DNA of 64,000 nucleotides. It comes from Alnus glutinosa. Lineage: Eukaryota; Streptophyta; Magnoliopsida; Fagales; Betulaceae. The position numbers and the translations under genes are program-made. Numbering within the stretch: position 1 is the stretch's first letter; each line of letters begins with the position of its first letter. The stretch covers positions 8,665,501-8,729,500 of the forward strand of contig NC_084888.1 of NCBI RefSeq assembly GCF_958979055.1, given 5' to 3'. The notes under the pieces were generated by a model, which saw only the letters and a list, made by a program, of their open reading frames with translations, searched no databases and was not told the origin of the DNA. Positions 1-11,574 of the stretch are shown here, piece after piece.

Positions 1-746
1 TGGTTTCTGAATCTAGAAAAGAGGATTTAGTTACGGACGGGGTTTATGGAATTTTTCCTCTTTGTTTTTTTTTTTTTTTTTTTATTTCTTTGTTTTACTA
101 AAACTAACACGATATTCAGAAAATACCAGACCAGATTTGGTGTTTGAACTTTTTAAAGAGTAAAGACAAACTAGCGCTATTCTGAGGTGGGTTGGCTCCG
201 ATGCGCTCATTTCTCTCCAATTAACCACTAGATTTGCGCCACGTTATGCCTAACTGATCCAATATATTTAGCTGCATCGACACAAGTGTACTTTGAGCTT
301 AACAGCCTAACTTATTATAATCAGTAATGTAATTTATCACAACTTTTTTTTAAAAAAAAAAAAAAAAAAATACTATGTATCAGCTAAATATTTTATAAAA
401 TTAACGTAGTAGAGTCAAATAATCTTTAAATAAAATATATCTTTATTGATATTTAATCTTGACATATCAGCTTTGTGAGATCTTGAGGCCATGAGATACG
501 GATATGATTAAATGTAATACGTTGTTCATGTGGGAAAAACATGGCACATTGACATAGCCGACGCCTAACCGAAGACAATGGACGGACAAGCGAGTGGAGG
601 CCGGAGGGTCCCTCTTTTTGTTTGGTCGAATTTTATGTCGGGTTGAGCTCTTATAGATCAATGTTACACACATTTTTATTTTACTCTCAAATGTACATTT
701 TTTTTTTTTTTGGACCTTAAAAATTAGATAAGGATCCTTTTCCATT
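1..746. other. Intergenic, no gene seen
   Basis: AT-rich sequence with poly(T) and poly(A) tracts near 66-83 and 348-370. The short open frames here are low-complexity and resemble no family I know. Confidence 0.6.
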
Positions 747-836
747 TAAGGAACGAAGAGTATCTAGTCCCTCATAATGTGAAAAAAATAAAAATACCCT
801 TATTTTATAAGGGACTGGATACTCTCTAGTTCCCTT
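747..836. mobile_element. Small hairpin MITE-like repeat
   Basis: About 30-base imperfect inverted arms (747-777 and 805-836) share the core AGTATCTAGTCCCT and its complement AGGGACTGGATACT around an A-rich loop. No clear target-site duplication was found, so the class is uncertain. Confidence 0.45.
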
Positions 837-1129
837 GAACTGGAGAGATCTTAATACTTAAAAATTATCATTAGTTTTAGGGTAATTGATACATGTGGTT
901 TAACTTTTTTATATTTTGCTCCTTGTAGTTCATTTTGTATCGCAGATGGTACTTAAGCTATGGGAAAAGTCCAAATTTTCGTCCAAAAACTAACGATTGT
1001 CCACATCAGCGCCACATAACAACCTTAAAAACTCGACACCTGTCCTAGATGCCACGTAAGTCGCCACATCAACGCCATGTCACAGCCCACATATATATAT
1101 ATATTTTTTTAAAGCTTTAAAAAAATTAA

Positions 1130-1164
<35 letters not shown>

Positions 1165-1166
<2 letters not shown>

Positions 1167-1300
1167 AACGTAAGGCCGGTTTAGGGTGGCCGAATCACCC
1201 CCATGGCCCTTCGGGGTGGTTCTCCCACCCCTAAAGAGAAAATGGGGTGGCTGAACCACCCTCGTGACCCTTGGAGGTGGTTCGGCCACTCCTGAACCAG
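1165..1300. repeat. GC-rich hairpin repeat (GGGTGGCCGAACCACCC type)
   Basis: A GC-rich island in AT-rich DNA with several short self-complementary blocks of the form GGGGTGGCTGAACCACCC. Related blocks occur near 12372-12490 and 22863-23030, so this is a dispersed repeat family. An open frame crossing it on the minus strand is not credible as a gene. Confidence 0.5.
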
Positions 1301-2392
1301 GTTAACCTTACTAGAGACACTGTTTATTCAAAACAGGTTACCGTTCTGCTGGTTATTTGACTGAGAGCATAAGGTTTCTAATGCCAATAGTGATGTATTT
1401 TATTCAAATTATAAAACTTTAAGATGTTTAGATTGTGCATGTGTGTTTTGGGTTAAATTAATTTAGATTCATTGCAATATTTACTCTCCAAAGGAAACTC
1501 TTTAAGTTTGCGGATTTCTGCAAATGCCCAGTATCGTTTTTTGCAGAAACAGTCTCTCTATGTTTGGGAGCGGTTTTTCCATCTTTGTTTTGGTTTCTCT
1601 CTCTCTCTCTCATTAGTACATCTCTTCTGTAGAGAGCTGCAAAGTGCAGGATGGTAGTTCAATCTGTTGGCACATAGTAAGGGTGCTTTCAATTGTCACA
1701 TATATCTTTGCGAACTATGCTCATATATGAGTTATGAAGGTTTCTCGCCCATGAAATTTTAGACAGATAAGCTATCCAAGAGGATCTTACTTGGCTACAA
1801 ATGAAGATAGAACTGGAAAAAAAAAGACTCATATATAGTACCTCAGATTTCCCAAATATTAGTATTGCAACAACCCAAAGAGGTTACCATGGGTTTAGTG
1901 AGGTAAAAGGTCAAGGAGGATCCAGGCGATGGCAATGATGTAGCAAAGGATGTGGAGTTAGACAGAGCTTAAATGGCTAAAATAGTAAAATTGCTTGGCC
2001 GATCTCAAGTTGGAAGTAAAAGCTTGTTGAGTTGAGTAGTCTTATTTGAGGCTTACCTCTTATTGTTATATCTACCTTGTGTTGTTGAAGTGATTTAATT
2101 GAGATAGAATATTAAAATTGGAGAATAATGGAATTTTCTGTAAATGGTCATGTGACTCATTATTCAGAAAAATGCTACTGATTAAGAGCAAATTTAAGTC
2201 CAGCATTCTGTTGGAAAGAATGGCACTCAGCTACCATCATATATGTTTATGTTGCAATGCAAATTATGGCTGTACTCCATTTTCAACAGCAGAGCCTTTG
2301 TGTTGGATGTGGGTAAGAGCATTACTAGTGAACTAGTCAAAGTTTAAACAAATTTTAGTTAGAAAATTTACTTTTGTTATTTTAACTAGCTA
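1301..2392. other. Intergenic, no gene seen
   Basis: Ordinary AT-rich spacer with short unremarkable open frames; a short CT run lies near 1598-1610. I see no coding or RNA signal. Confidence 0.5.
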
Positions 2393-2401
2393 TTTTTCAA
2401 A

Positions 2402-2583
2402 GAGTAATGATTCACTACCACCTAAATATACAACTTTTCACCACCTTGTCTATGTGGCAAGGTGGTCCACCACCTTAATTTATTTTTAAAAAATAAAAAA
2501 ACTCAAAAAATAGTGGGGACCACCTTGCCACATAGGCAAGGTGGTAAAAAGTTGTATATTTAGGTGGCATTGAATCATTACTC
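2402..2583. mobile_element. Mutator-type MITE, 182 bp, 9-bp target duplication
   Basis: The ends are near-perfect inverted arms of about 70 bases starting GAGTAATGATTCA and ending TGAATCATTACTC. The 9-base sequence TTTTTCAAA flanks it on both sides (2393-2401 and 2584-2592). A 9-bp duplication with long inverted arms fits a non-autonomous Mutator-like element. The interior is short and non-coding. Confidence 0.85.
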
Positions 2584-2592
2584 TTTTTCAAA

Positions 2593-3423
2593 AGCTCTAA
2601 ATACCAAATTCTCTAAATATTCTCTACTTTAAATAAATACTACTTTTTTTTTATTGGTTTTAAAACAACCATTTCCAATCACTTTCAACCGTCATGAAAC
2701 CAAAATTTACTAGTTTGACTAGGAGATTATGAGAGAATTTATTCTCTGGAAAAGTACAAATTCATGTAGGTTTCTTTTTAGTTGCCATGAATTCATGTTT
2801 GATCATATTATTACAGAGTTGGAGTTGTGATTCCCCCGAACAATTTGAGCAAGAGAGATCTGCAAATTAAAAACTCTTTCACCTTCATTTGAACATTTCA
2901 TCCATGAGGTGCCCAAACATGGCGTACAAAGAACCCAAATCCAATATATTTTTATTTTTTTCATGAATAAGTTCTCCATTAGCAAAACAACACAATTACA
3001 ACTCTCCAGCAAATCAGCTGAAACACAAAGATACTGCAGAACAGTATCATACCAAAAACTTCACATCAAACAAAACACGCCTACAAACAATAACTGTCAA
3101 CAAGCCAAAGAATATCAAAATCTCCCCACGACTTACATCCTTCCCTGCTACAGAAACGACATTCTAAAGCAACTAAAAGAAAAAAACATACCCAACCAAC
3201 AACCAAACACTTGTACAAGTAGCAGCTCTTCTAACAGCATTCAACTTCCACCTTCTGCAGAAACAACTTTAAACCAAATCCAAAGATTATACTAGTAACT
3301 AGTGTAATTACTTGACAGGACTAGACATTAGTAAAACACAGGTACAGACACTAAAGTTCAGGAACGCGCTGCTGCAGTAGAGACACCATGTATGACAGAA
3401 TTGAAGAGAATTTTTCAAGTAAC
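2593..3423. other. Intergenic, no confident gene
   Basis: A plus-strand open frame of 128 codons (2909-3295) exists, but its Gln/Asn/Thr/Ser-rich composition, with no recognisable domain, suggests a chance frame in A/C-rich DNA. It could equally be the untranslated end of a minus-strand transcript. Confidence 0.4.
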
Positions 3424-3860
3424 TTATGTCTTATAGCATGGTACATTGTAGAGAATTGCCATACATTTTGCATACATGTCTACAAGTGCAGCACAAACAA
3501 AATGATCCAACTCCAAATTATAATTCAAAGCAATTACATGAATCAGTCTACCCATTTGGAGGTCAGTTATATCCCTACAAGCCGTTATCACAGAAGGCAT
3601 TGTGTAATTATCCAACCACACCCCACACCGAATAATCTCCCTAAATGTCCCAAAACAGGTCATATAATCTCCAACTTTAGCAAACCCACCAACCATTACA
3701 CTATTACTAACTGGTGCAACCCATTCACAGCCCATTCACAGCCATTCACAGCCACTTGGGGTTCTGGTGCAACCCATTCACAGCCACTTGGGCATGAACT
3801 TGTCTAATCTGAAGTTTGTTTCTACACTTTAGCAGCCAAGAGATGCAAACTTTGGGCTCC
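3424..3860 (-). pseudogene. Pentatricopeptide repeat (PPR) protein relic
   Basis: On the minus strand, a fragment near 3811-3750 reads like a PPR segment (LQIRQVHAQVAVNGL) and stops at a TGA. A second frame from 3735 to 3424 continues with typical plant PPR sequence: SVMVGGFAKVGDY, MGRLIHVIALNYNLELDHF, VCAALVDMYAKC. PPR proteins are organellar RNA-binding factors several hundred residues long; only about 120 residues remain here. The two parts are in different frames, are separated by small tandem duplications (3716-3791, CCATTCACAGC units), and have lost sequence between them. A 72-codon frame at 3829-4047 may be more of the same gene, shifted, but I cannot show that. Clearly non-functional. 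Confidence 0.75.
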
Positions 3861-4047
3861 AACTTCTGAGAAAAATAAGATTCTGGTGGTGTACCTGGGT
3901 ATACGGATTTGTGCAATTTTGTTGATGGAAATAAGTCAAATAAGGGTTTATTGTTGCGTCTGCCACTGCAGCAGTTGTAAAAGCTGACATAAAGCGAAGC
4001 CCTCCATTGTTTGTGAGGAAGAAGGTCTGGTTTTCAAGTTTGAACAT

Positions 4048-4698
4048 AGGAGTATTGCTGGAAGCGTTTAACTACTGCTAATATTCTTTCAAGAAAATAG
4101 AGGAAATTCAACCACTCAACCACAACTTAAACCCCGAAACATCCATGCCGATTCCCCAAGTATTACAACTTACAAAGTACTTTAATTTTGTCAAGATCTC
4201 CGCCTACTTATCACGCAACTCGGCCGCAAATGATAAGCATGAATTGTAGAGAAACAGAGAAGAGGAAGAGAGATTCAAAACAACAAACCAAAATCAAAAT
4301 ATGAGATTCAAAATCAAAACTCATAAACCAAATGAAATCTGTGATTCAAAATAAAACCCTATAAACCAAATCAAATCTGAAATTCAGAATGAAAACCCAC
4401 AAACCAAATCAAACCAAACCCATAAACCAAATCAAACCAAGGATTCACAGAAGCTTGCAAGAGGGAAGGAGCTCAACCTTTTCTTGGCTTCAGGAGATCG
4501 AGAATGCGGGAAGATTAAATACAGAAATAGAAAATATGAAGAGATGAGAGAAGCTTGGCTCCGCAGACCAAACGAGTAGATCTGACAATCACCAAATTTA
4601 CTGTAGCATTGAGAAGCTTGTTACAGAGGCGATTTTGAGCAAACTCGGCAGAATTTGGCAAAAAATCTTCTTTGACAAGCTTACTACAAATGCTCTTA
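4048..4698. other. Intergenic, A-rich short-period repeats
   Basis: Contains runs of near-repeats of the form AAACCAAATCAAA (about 4285-4440). No gene is supported. Confidence 0.5.
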
Positions 4699-4708
4699 AT
4701 GCAAGTGC

Positions 4709-6760
4709 ATTCCTAGCACTACAAAAAAAATAAAAAAATAAAAAATAAAAAATAAAAAATAAAAAATAAAAAATAAAAAAAATAACACAACAAATTTTTA
4801 GTGACAGAGTTTTAGTGATGTGTCAGGAGGTCTGACACGTCACTCGTCAAAAACTTTATATTTTATGAAAAAAGAAAAAAAGAGACTTACAAATTTATCC
4901 AAAAAGAACCTAAAACCTAAAAATTGCACGAGATTAGGCATTTTAAATCCCCAATATCGCAATTAGCCATCATTCTCTGTTCTCTCTCTTTCACCAAAAA
5001 ACCCAAACGTTCTCTCCCTGGTTTTTTTCTTCTTGTTTCAGCTGGATGAAGGAGGAGGGAAGGACCACATCTCTTCCCTCCTCCCCTCTCTTCTTTCCTT
5101 TACGTTTTTTACTGCTTTTGTTGTTATTTGGCTAGAGGTTTCTCTAGTCCACCTCACCTTTGATGAGGTTTTATCCGTCGTCTTGTATGACTTATCCCAC
5201 TTGGATTTGCAACTTCAGTGTTTTGGCTTTGTTATCGTGCCGTCCATCGCACCGTTCACGTTTGCCGCCGTCCTTCCCGTGTCAGTGGCTGATTTTGTTG
5301 TAGCTTTTTAAAAGCTAAATCTACGTTCCTACGATGCTTTTTGTCACACACGTGCCCCTCCACCGCACTCACCGGCGTCCCCTCTACCCGACGACACCGG
5401 CCGATCCTTCTTCCGCCATCCACGCGTTGGATTGTGGATCTCACACGCCGGCACATGGCTCGCTGGCGCCGGTCCGATTGTCCTCTGCACTGCCACTCGC
5501 TAGATTTGCTTATTTTCAGGCTTTTTTGCTGTATATTTGCTTCTGTATCTTTATGTTACTTGGGTTATTGTCTTCTTTATGGGAGACTTTTATATTTGAA
5601 TTTGTGTTTGTACTTTTCTTTTCTATAGTTTCAGATTCAGGCTTTAACAGTGCTTTTACCACTTAAACTTTCTTTGGGTGGTTGTTGTTGATCCCAAGTG
5701 GGGGTATAGATAGGCTTGTCTTATTATGTACCTCTTTGACTAATAAAACCGCCTTGTACAACCCCTTGAAAGAACTTAGTCATTTATTTGTCCCATTTCT
5801 TACTTTTTGTATATATTTTAGCACTATTTTGGTTTGTTCTGGGTCTATTATTGGAGAGCCCACCCCTTTTTCTTTTATAAGATCAGCCACTTCTTCTTCC
5901 TTTTGGATCAGGAGCGGCAAGGATCCTCCATGTAACATTTTCCTTAAATCAATTAGAAGAAAAGAAAAAAAAAATCCCCAATATCGCAAAACAAGCAGGA
6001 TTCTACACTCTCTCAATGAAGACGCACAAACCTTATCAATTTCAAGCAATTTAAAACTACTTACAGCAAGATTAAGCTAAATAAGACCTATTACAGTGGA
6101 ACATTAATCCCAACATGAAATTGCAGCAAAACGCATGGGTACTATCAATAACCAACACGGAAAAGCTACAAGAGTAACAATTTTTCATGGATTCGTTTAG
6201 CGTGCAAATTAAAGCATGTGATCGAGAGAAAGTAACTCGAGCAATAATTTCAGAGAATCGAGTTGTAAAGGAAAGTAAAATATGCTTTGTTTGGACCTCT
6301 TACTTTCTGAGCAATTTCGAGGGGGGGAATTTCGACGACGTCGGGGTCCATCAACGTGGAGCTGTTCTCGGAGAACAATTGTTTCCTGTTTGGAGAGCGA
6401 GAAAGAGAGGGAAAATTAGAGAAAGTTGGCTAAAAATATTTTGAAAGAGACAGAGACGGAGACGGAGAGTTAGAGAAAGTAGAGGGAGGAAAGGCAAGAA
6501 ATTGAAGGACTTACAGGAGCAGAGGCGAAGGAGAGTTCCCGGTGGCGTTCGATTCTCCCATACCCTGAGCTAAAGAGAGAGGGGCTTAAATTCAAGCTTT
6601 AAAGCTTGAAAGTTGAAACGTGTTGGAGGGGTTCGAATTTCCCTCCTTCGCGCTTCAGATGAGGAAAAGGGGAAAAAAATCAATTTTAGTGACATGGGAA
6701 AGTTCACTAATTAGTAACTTATTAAATTTTGTCACGTCATTAATAATTTAAATTTAAATT
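4709..6760. mobile_element. Possible CACTA-like element relic, interrupted
   Basis: CACTACAAAAAAA at 4709 resembles the terminal sequence of CACTA (En/Spm) transposons. It is followed by AAATA-type microsatellite and by TTTTAGTGAC-type subterminal blocks (4795-4850); similar blocks recur near 6685-6750. No matching TTGTAGTG right end was found, so only one end is supported. A poly(A) retroposon sits inside. Confidence 0.35.
4963..5971 (+). mobile_element. Poly(A)-tailed non-LTR retroposon, copy A
   Basis: The 18-base sequence AAATCCCCAATATCGCAA is present at both edges (4945-4962 and 5972-5989). The right edge is preceded by an A-rich tail (AGAAGAAAAGAAAAAAAA). This is the signature of target-primed reverse transcription of a plus-strand RNA. 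The body begins with a CT-rich leader (TTCTCTCTCTTTCACC) and contains open frames of about 90-130 codons with no reverse transcriptase or other domain I recognise. Its 3' part (from about 5233) matches copy B at 6816-7571. It is probably a non-autonomous element mobilised by a LINE. The perfect duplication argues for a fairly recent insertion. Confidence 0.75.
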
Positions 6761-6815
6761 CATTTTTTTAAAAATTATATTGACTGAAATTTCGTAAAAT
6801 GGCAATCTTTGATAC

Positions 6816-7571
6816 ATCATTACTCCATCGTGCCATTCCTGTTTACCATCGACGTGACATCCGCCCCGCATTGGTGGTCGTTTTTATTGTAATTCTTAGA
6901 TTTAATTTTTTAAAAGTTAGATTTACGTTCTTACGATGGTTTCTGCCTCTCATGCGTCTCTCCACCGTGTTCACCGGCGTCCCAGCTACTCGACATCATT
7001 GGCCTTTCCTCCATCAGTCGTCCAAGCGCCGGAGCGTGGCTCCCACGCGCCGGTGCGTGAATCTCTTACTCTAGCTCGTGGATCTCACATGCCAAAGATC
7101 TCTTCCCAGTCAGTCTCTGTTGTTACAGTTTTTTTTAAGTTTTTTTTATCTTACTTTGATTATTGTCTCATTTTAAAGGAGATTTTTGTATTTGAATTTG
7201 TGTTGATACATTTCTTTTATGCAATTTCAGTTTCAAATATTAACAGTATTTTTACCATTTTAACCTCCTTCTAGTGATTGTTATTGATCGAAGGGAGTAT
7301 AGATAAGCTTATCTTATTCTGCGCTTCTTTAACTTATGAAATCGCTTTATGCGGTCCTTTGAAACTTAAAAGGATCATGTCATTTATTTGTATTATTTCT
7401 TACTTTTTGTATATATTTTAGCACTGTTTTAGTTTGTTGTGGATCTATTGCTTGGAGCTCACCTATTTTTATTTTATAAGATCAGTCATTTTTTTCTTTC
7501 GAATCAAGAGCGGGAAGGATCCCATTAAACCTTTTCTTTTTTTCATTTTATTAAAAAAAAAAAAAAAAAAA
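6816..7571 (+). mobile_element. Poly(A)-tailed retroposon, copy B (5'-truncated)
   Basis: Direct-orientation relative of copy A: shared blocks include ACTTTTTGTATATATTTTAG and TTTTATAAGATCAG, in the same order. It ends in a run of about 20 A (7553-7571), equivalent to the tail of copy A. It starts about 270 bases into the copy A body, so it is 5'-truncated. No convincing target duplication was found. Confidence 0.6.
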
Positions 7572-7966
7572 GTCGAAGGAAATTAGAAAGTTAGATGAAG
7601 TCGGTGGAACTTCGCAAAACTGTGTCCCAGTAAATCAAGCGAATTTCGTTTGTGTGGGACTCGAGCAACTGAATGGGGGTACTTCTACCCAGTCCATCTA
7701 CGCCGGAGCTGTCTTTTCTTCTTTCACCCCCCCACGAAATTACGACCAAATTCGCTGTGCCCTAATTTCTCGAAAGTCCGAACTGTTCTCATAAACTCGT
7801 CCCGCTGATCGAGTGCCAAACAAAGAAATTCCTGACCAAATCCGATCGACGAACAAATAAAAACCTGGCTGCGGATATTTGGAAGCGCCTATTCCCACCC
7901 CTTCGAACCAGACGAGCCGTCCCAGTCATCTCCCAAATCGGGATAGGCCGGTGTTCCACTCCCGGG
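7572..7966 (+). promoter_or_regulatory. Upstream region of the PAT gene
   Basis: About 400 bases between the retroposon tail and the start codon; it should hold promoter and leader. It becomes richer in C and G from about 7670. No clear TATA box is visible at the expected spacing, so the transcription start is not placed. Confidence 0.35.
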
Positions 7967-10900
7967 ATGGACATAAACCTATTCAAGTTCTGCTCGGGCC
8001 TCAAAGTCCTGGGCTACTTCATGATCCTCCTAGTCGTTTCAATTATCGCCGTCTCGTACTACGCCGTTGTGGTGCTCACCTGGGGCCCACAGTTGCTTCG
8101 CGGTGGGATCCACTCCTTCCTGGCCTTCTCTATTCTCTTTCTCTTCCATGTTCTGGTAGTTCATCCCTAACTTAATCCTTAATGGTTTCCCAGTTAGTTT
8201 TGTTTCTTTGATTGAATTGCACGGCAAAATCTGGTTCAAAAAATTATCTTGGATTAGATTTGGGTGCAGTGGCTTTGTATGTTTTGGATTCTGAGAAAAA
8301 CATATCATATAGTAATTAAACTGAATTTTTTGTTTGCAGTTAATCCTGTTAACATGGAGCTACTTCATGGTAGTGTTTAAGAACCCTGGTTCTGTGCCTG
8401 AAAATTGGAGACCTGTAACAGAGGAGGATAATATGGAGGCTGGTAGCTCTACGGCGTCGTATCATCATGCTGCACCTGAGGCTTTAGCTTCTCCATGGTC
8501 TTCTTCAGATGGACGTGGACTGGAAAGAAAACCGATAGGCTATTGTAGTCAATGCCAAAATGGGAAGCCACCACGTTGCCATCATTGCTCCATTTGTAAG
8601 TCAACCTGCTTTTTGATGTCGCTCATGTGTTTCTATTATGCTTGTATTTTCAGCATCTATTGTTTCGTTTGCCCTGCACTTTCTGAGGATTTTGTTGGTC
8701 TTACGCTTTTATAGTTCTTAAAAAGATAACAGTGTATTTCTCGAATTCCTGCATTCCTCTGGAATTTTGCTATAGCCCTTTGTTCAAATACAGTTTACAG
8801 CGAAATTTCAGAATCATTTAGATTTTGTAACTCTTTTCTATTTGTAGGCCAAAGATGTGTTCTGAAGATGGATCATCATTGTGTTTGGGTGGTGAATTGT
8901 GTTGGAGCGTTCAACTATAAGTTTTTTCTTCTCTTCTTGGTAAAGCCATGTTATTTTTCCATATTTATTTGTAGCTAAATATGCCAGAATTTGTTGTATT
9001 CATCATTGATTAATAAGAGCCAGTGAATTGGGTTGTAACACCCAGTCCATGATTTGAATAAGCTGGATAATACCCAAATATATCTCCTCAGCAACGTGTC
9101 TAGAAGTAGGAGTACTTCGGGTAGCATTTCAAAGGAAATAATTGCAATGGCTCACAAAAAAAGAAAAAAAGAAAAAGAAAAAGAAAAAGAAGAAGAATGG
9201 CCTCTAGTTTTGTGGCCTATCTTAAATGGCTTCTTCAGAGGATAAGAATATAAGTATGGTACAGGGGTCTTATGCCCCACATGCCCACAGAAGAATGACT
9301 GCCCATGGTTATTGGAATATACTTTGTAACTCATTAAGAAGAAAAAAGAAGAAAAAACAAACCTATTTGAGATGTCTTATTTGAGGACTTGAAAGTGAAT
9401 TCATCCCCAAAATTTTTTGAATTTCAACCCAATTATCCACCTAAACTTTTGAATTTTGAAATCAAGACATCAATTCTGGATAAAATATTGTAACTCATTT
9501 TAAGTTTATCAGAAGAAATTACATTAGTTGAAGTTGCTTTCAAACAGGCCTTAAGATCGAAAGTAAACTAGTATATTAAATAAATAATTACTGTAATGAA
9601 GATTAATGAACTTAAAATGTATAATGTAAGATCTTTTAAGATTTTGTAAAAAATTTTCATAATTTAATTATTTTAAATTATTGCTGTTGCAGCTGCTGCT
9701 TGTAATATTTTGCTTTAGATAACTAAAAATGCTTAAATGGAGTCTCTTCCCAATTTAGTAACTATTACTTGAAGGGTTCACAAGATCTCGTTACTATGAC
9801 ATCAGTAAACTTGACTTAATTATGGTGGTTCTGAAATTCTGAAGGACTTCAATTGTAAAACTTATACCTTTGAAGTAAGCATAGAAAGTTTACCGAAAGC
9901 AAGCAAAGAGAGAGGGGGTGTTGTGGGGGGGGGGGGGGGGGGGGGGGGGTGGGTGGTGATGACAAGCTTATTTTTTCTTTTTTCCTGGCTTACTTTTTCC
10001 TTCTCTTATCGTTTCCCTTGACAGCTTTATACATTCATTGAGACAACAATGGATACCTTAGTTTTGCTGCCTAGTTTTATCCAATTCTTTAGTGAAGCCA
10101 AGAATCATTCTACCTCTCCTGGAAGTCTGGCAATCTTGTTTTTGGCATTTGGTAAGTGTTCAGCCTGAAATCTTATTTTGTTACCCTTTTATCTCCATGC
10201 TGTAGTTCTGCTTTCTCATTGTTTCCATATTCCTTACAGATTGTGTACCTTCAATCTTGATGCAGTTCTAAATTTAGCCTTTGCGCTGAGTCTTCTTTGT
10301 TTCATAGTTATGCATGCATCTCTTGTGTTGAGCAATACCACGTCAGTCGAGGTAATAACCACAATGTTTACTTCTTCTTTTTTTTTTTTTTCAGATTTTG
10401 ATAATGTAAATTCGCTCTTGCACTCTGATTCCTATGTCAGTCTCTGACATTTCACCATGACCTGCCATATATTTGTTCTTGGAATGTGCTACAAACTCTG
10501 GCAGTTATTTTAAGCTATAACTGCAAATAAATGGCTAATTATTCTTCAATTCCACAAAAAAAGAAGAAGAAGGCTATATGTTGGAGGAGTATAGCTGACC
10601 AAAGTTTGCGTAAAATGCATGGGCTATCATGACCTCAATTACTTCCAAAATAAAGTAATAAACTCATTTTTTATATTTTCAAAAGTTTTCTCTCACCTAA
10701 TGGAAACAACCACTACCTGCTCTTGATGGTTAAGTCCTCTGTTAAATATCATATATAATCGTCTCAAAACAATGTTTCAGGTTTATGAGAAGAAGAAAGC
10801 AGTCAGGTGGAGGTATGACGTGGGCAGGAAAAAGAATTTTGAGCAGGTGAGACCTAGTTGGATGTGCCCTCTGGAATCTCTTCTTTCTTTACTTTGTATG

Positions 10901-11574
10901 GACACAAAAAATTGGGAAAAGTTACTTGGGATAGATGATTTTAAAGGCTTACCAGGGAGATAATACTCTAATACTAAAGTTTCTGCAATTGTAGCAAAAA
11001 ATGAAAAATGGAAAAAGAAAGAGGTGGGGAAGAAAATGTATTGTGAACTTGAAAGAGTAAGTTTTTTGAAAATAAGAATGGTTGAGATGGAGAGAGAAGG
11101 TATGTGACATTATATCCTATTTACAGGGTCTTCATATAAAGAATCTTTAATCACCATGGGAATGTAACACTTAAGAAATATCGTACAAAGAAAAAAGAGG
11201 AAAAAAATTATAGCCAATGTAATTTCTTGAAAACATTTTGACTTGCTACCTCTGAGTTGGTCGTTTATTGGTCTTCTACAAGAAATCACTTTAAGGCCTT
11301 TGTCCAAGCAAATCTAACTATCAATAATAAAATTGATTGGCCTGAGGAATTTTCGGGCCCTTATAGCTAGGTCTCATTTCATTATGGTGCGGTCTTCTCA
11401 TGTCATTATGGTGCGGTCTTCTCATTTCATTCTGGTGTGGTCTTTTCTATCTTAAAGGTTTTTGGCACAAAAAAGGCACTATGGTTGTTACCAGTGTTTT
11501 CGAAAGAAGATCTGGACAAGATACCTGCACTTCAGGGCCTCGAATTCCCGACACGTTCAGATGTTGAGGCTTAA
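7967..11574 (+). CDS. DHHC protein S-acyltransferase, PAT13/PAT14-like
   Basis: Predicted palmitoyltransferase that attaches long acyl chains to cysteines of membrane-associated proteins, probably at Golgi, TGN or vacuole membranes. Seven exons: 7967-8155, 8340-8595, 8848-8939, 10025-10151, 10266-10351, 10781-10846, 11458-11574; all GT-AG, giving 310 residues, about the length of Arabidopsis PAT13/14. Two membrane segments lie near residues 15-37 and 48-76. The cysteine-rich domain runs about 133-170 with the catalytic motif Asp-His-His-Cys at 157-160 (Cys160 active). Two more membrane segments follow near 173-200 and 211-240. A TTxE-type motif (NTTSVE) follows the last helix. The usual Asp-Pro-Gly after the second helix is Asn-Pro-Gly here (78-80). 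The tail keeps KKKNFEQVFG, typical of the subgroup. The ATG at 7967 is the first in frame giving the conserved N-terminus. The family call is firm; PAT13 versus PAT14 is not settled. Confidence 0.93.
9927..9950 (+). repeat. Poly(G) tract inside PAT intron 3
   Basis: A nearly uninterrupted run of about 24 G on the sense strand, 75 bases before the exon 4 acceptor, followed by GGGTGGTG. Long G runs can form quadruplexes in RNA and are also prone to length errors in assembly. Confidence 0.8.
11372..11443 (+). repeat. 24-bp tandem repeat, 3 copies, at the PAT intron 6 acceptor
   Basis: Three 24-base units of the form TCTCATTTCATTATGGTGCG plus GTCT, with few differences, end 14 bases before the exon 7 start at 11458. 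The repeat therefore covers the branch-point and pyrimidine-tract region. Confidence 0.85.

Noticed and set aside
2909..3295. 128-codon plus-strand open frame
   Set aside because: Biased Gln/Asn/Thr composition, no domain, and located in A/C-rich sequence; likely a chance frame.
5033..6080. Several open frames of 90-130 codons
   Set aside because: They lie inside a poly(A) retroposon and its flank, overlap one another, and show no recognisable domain.
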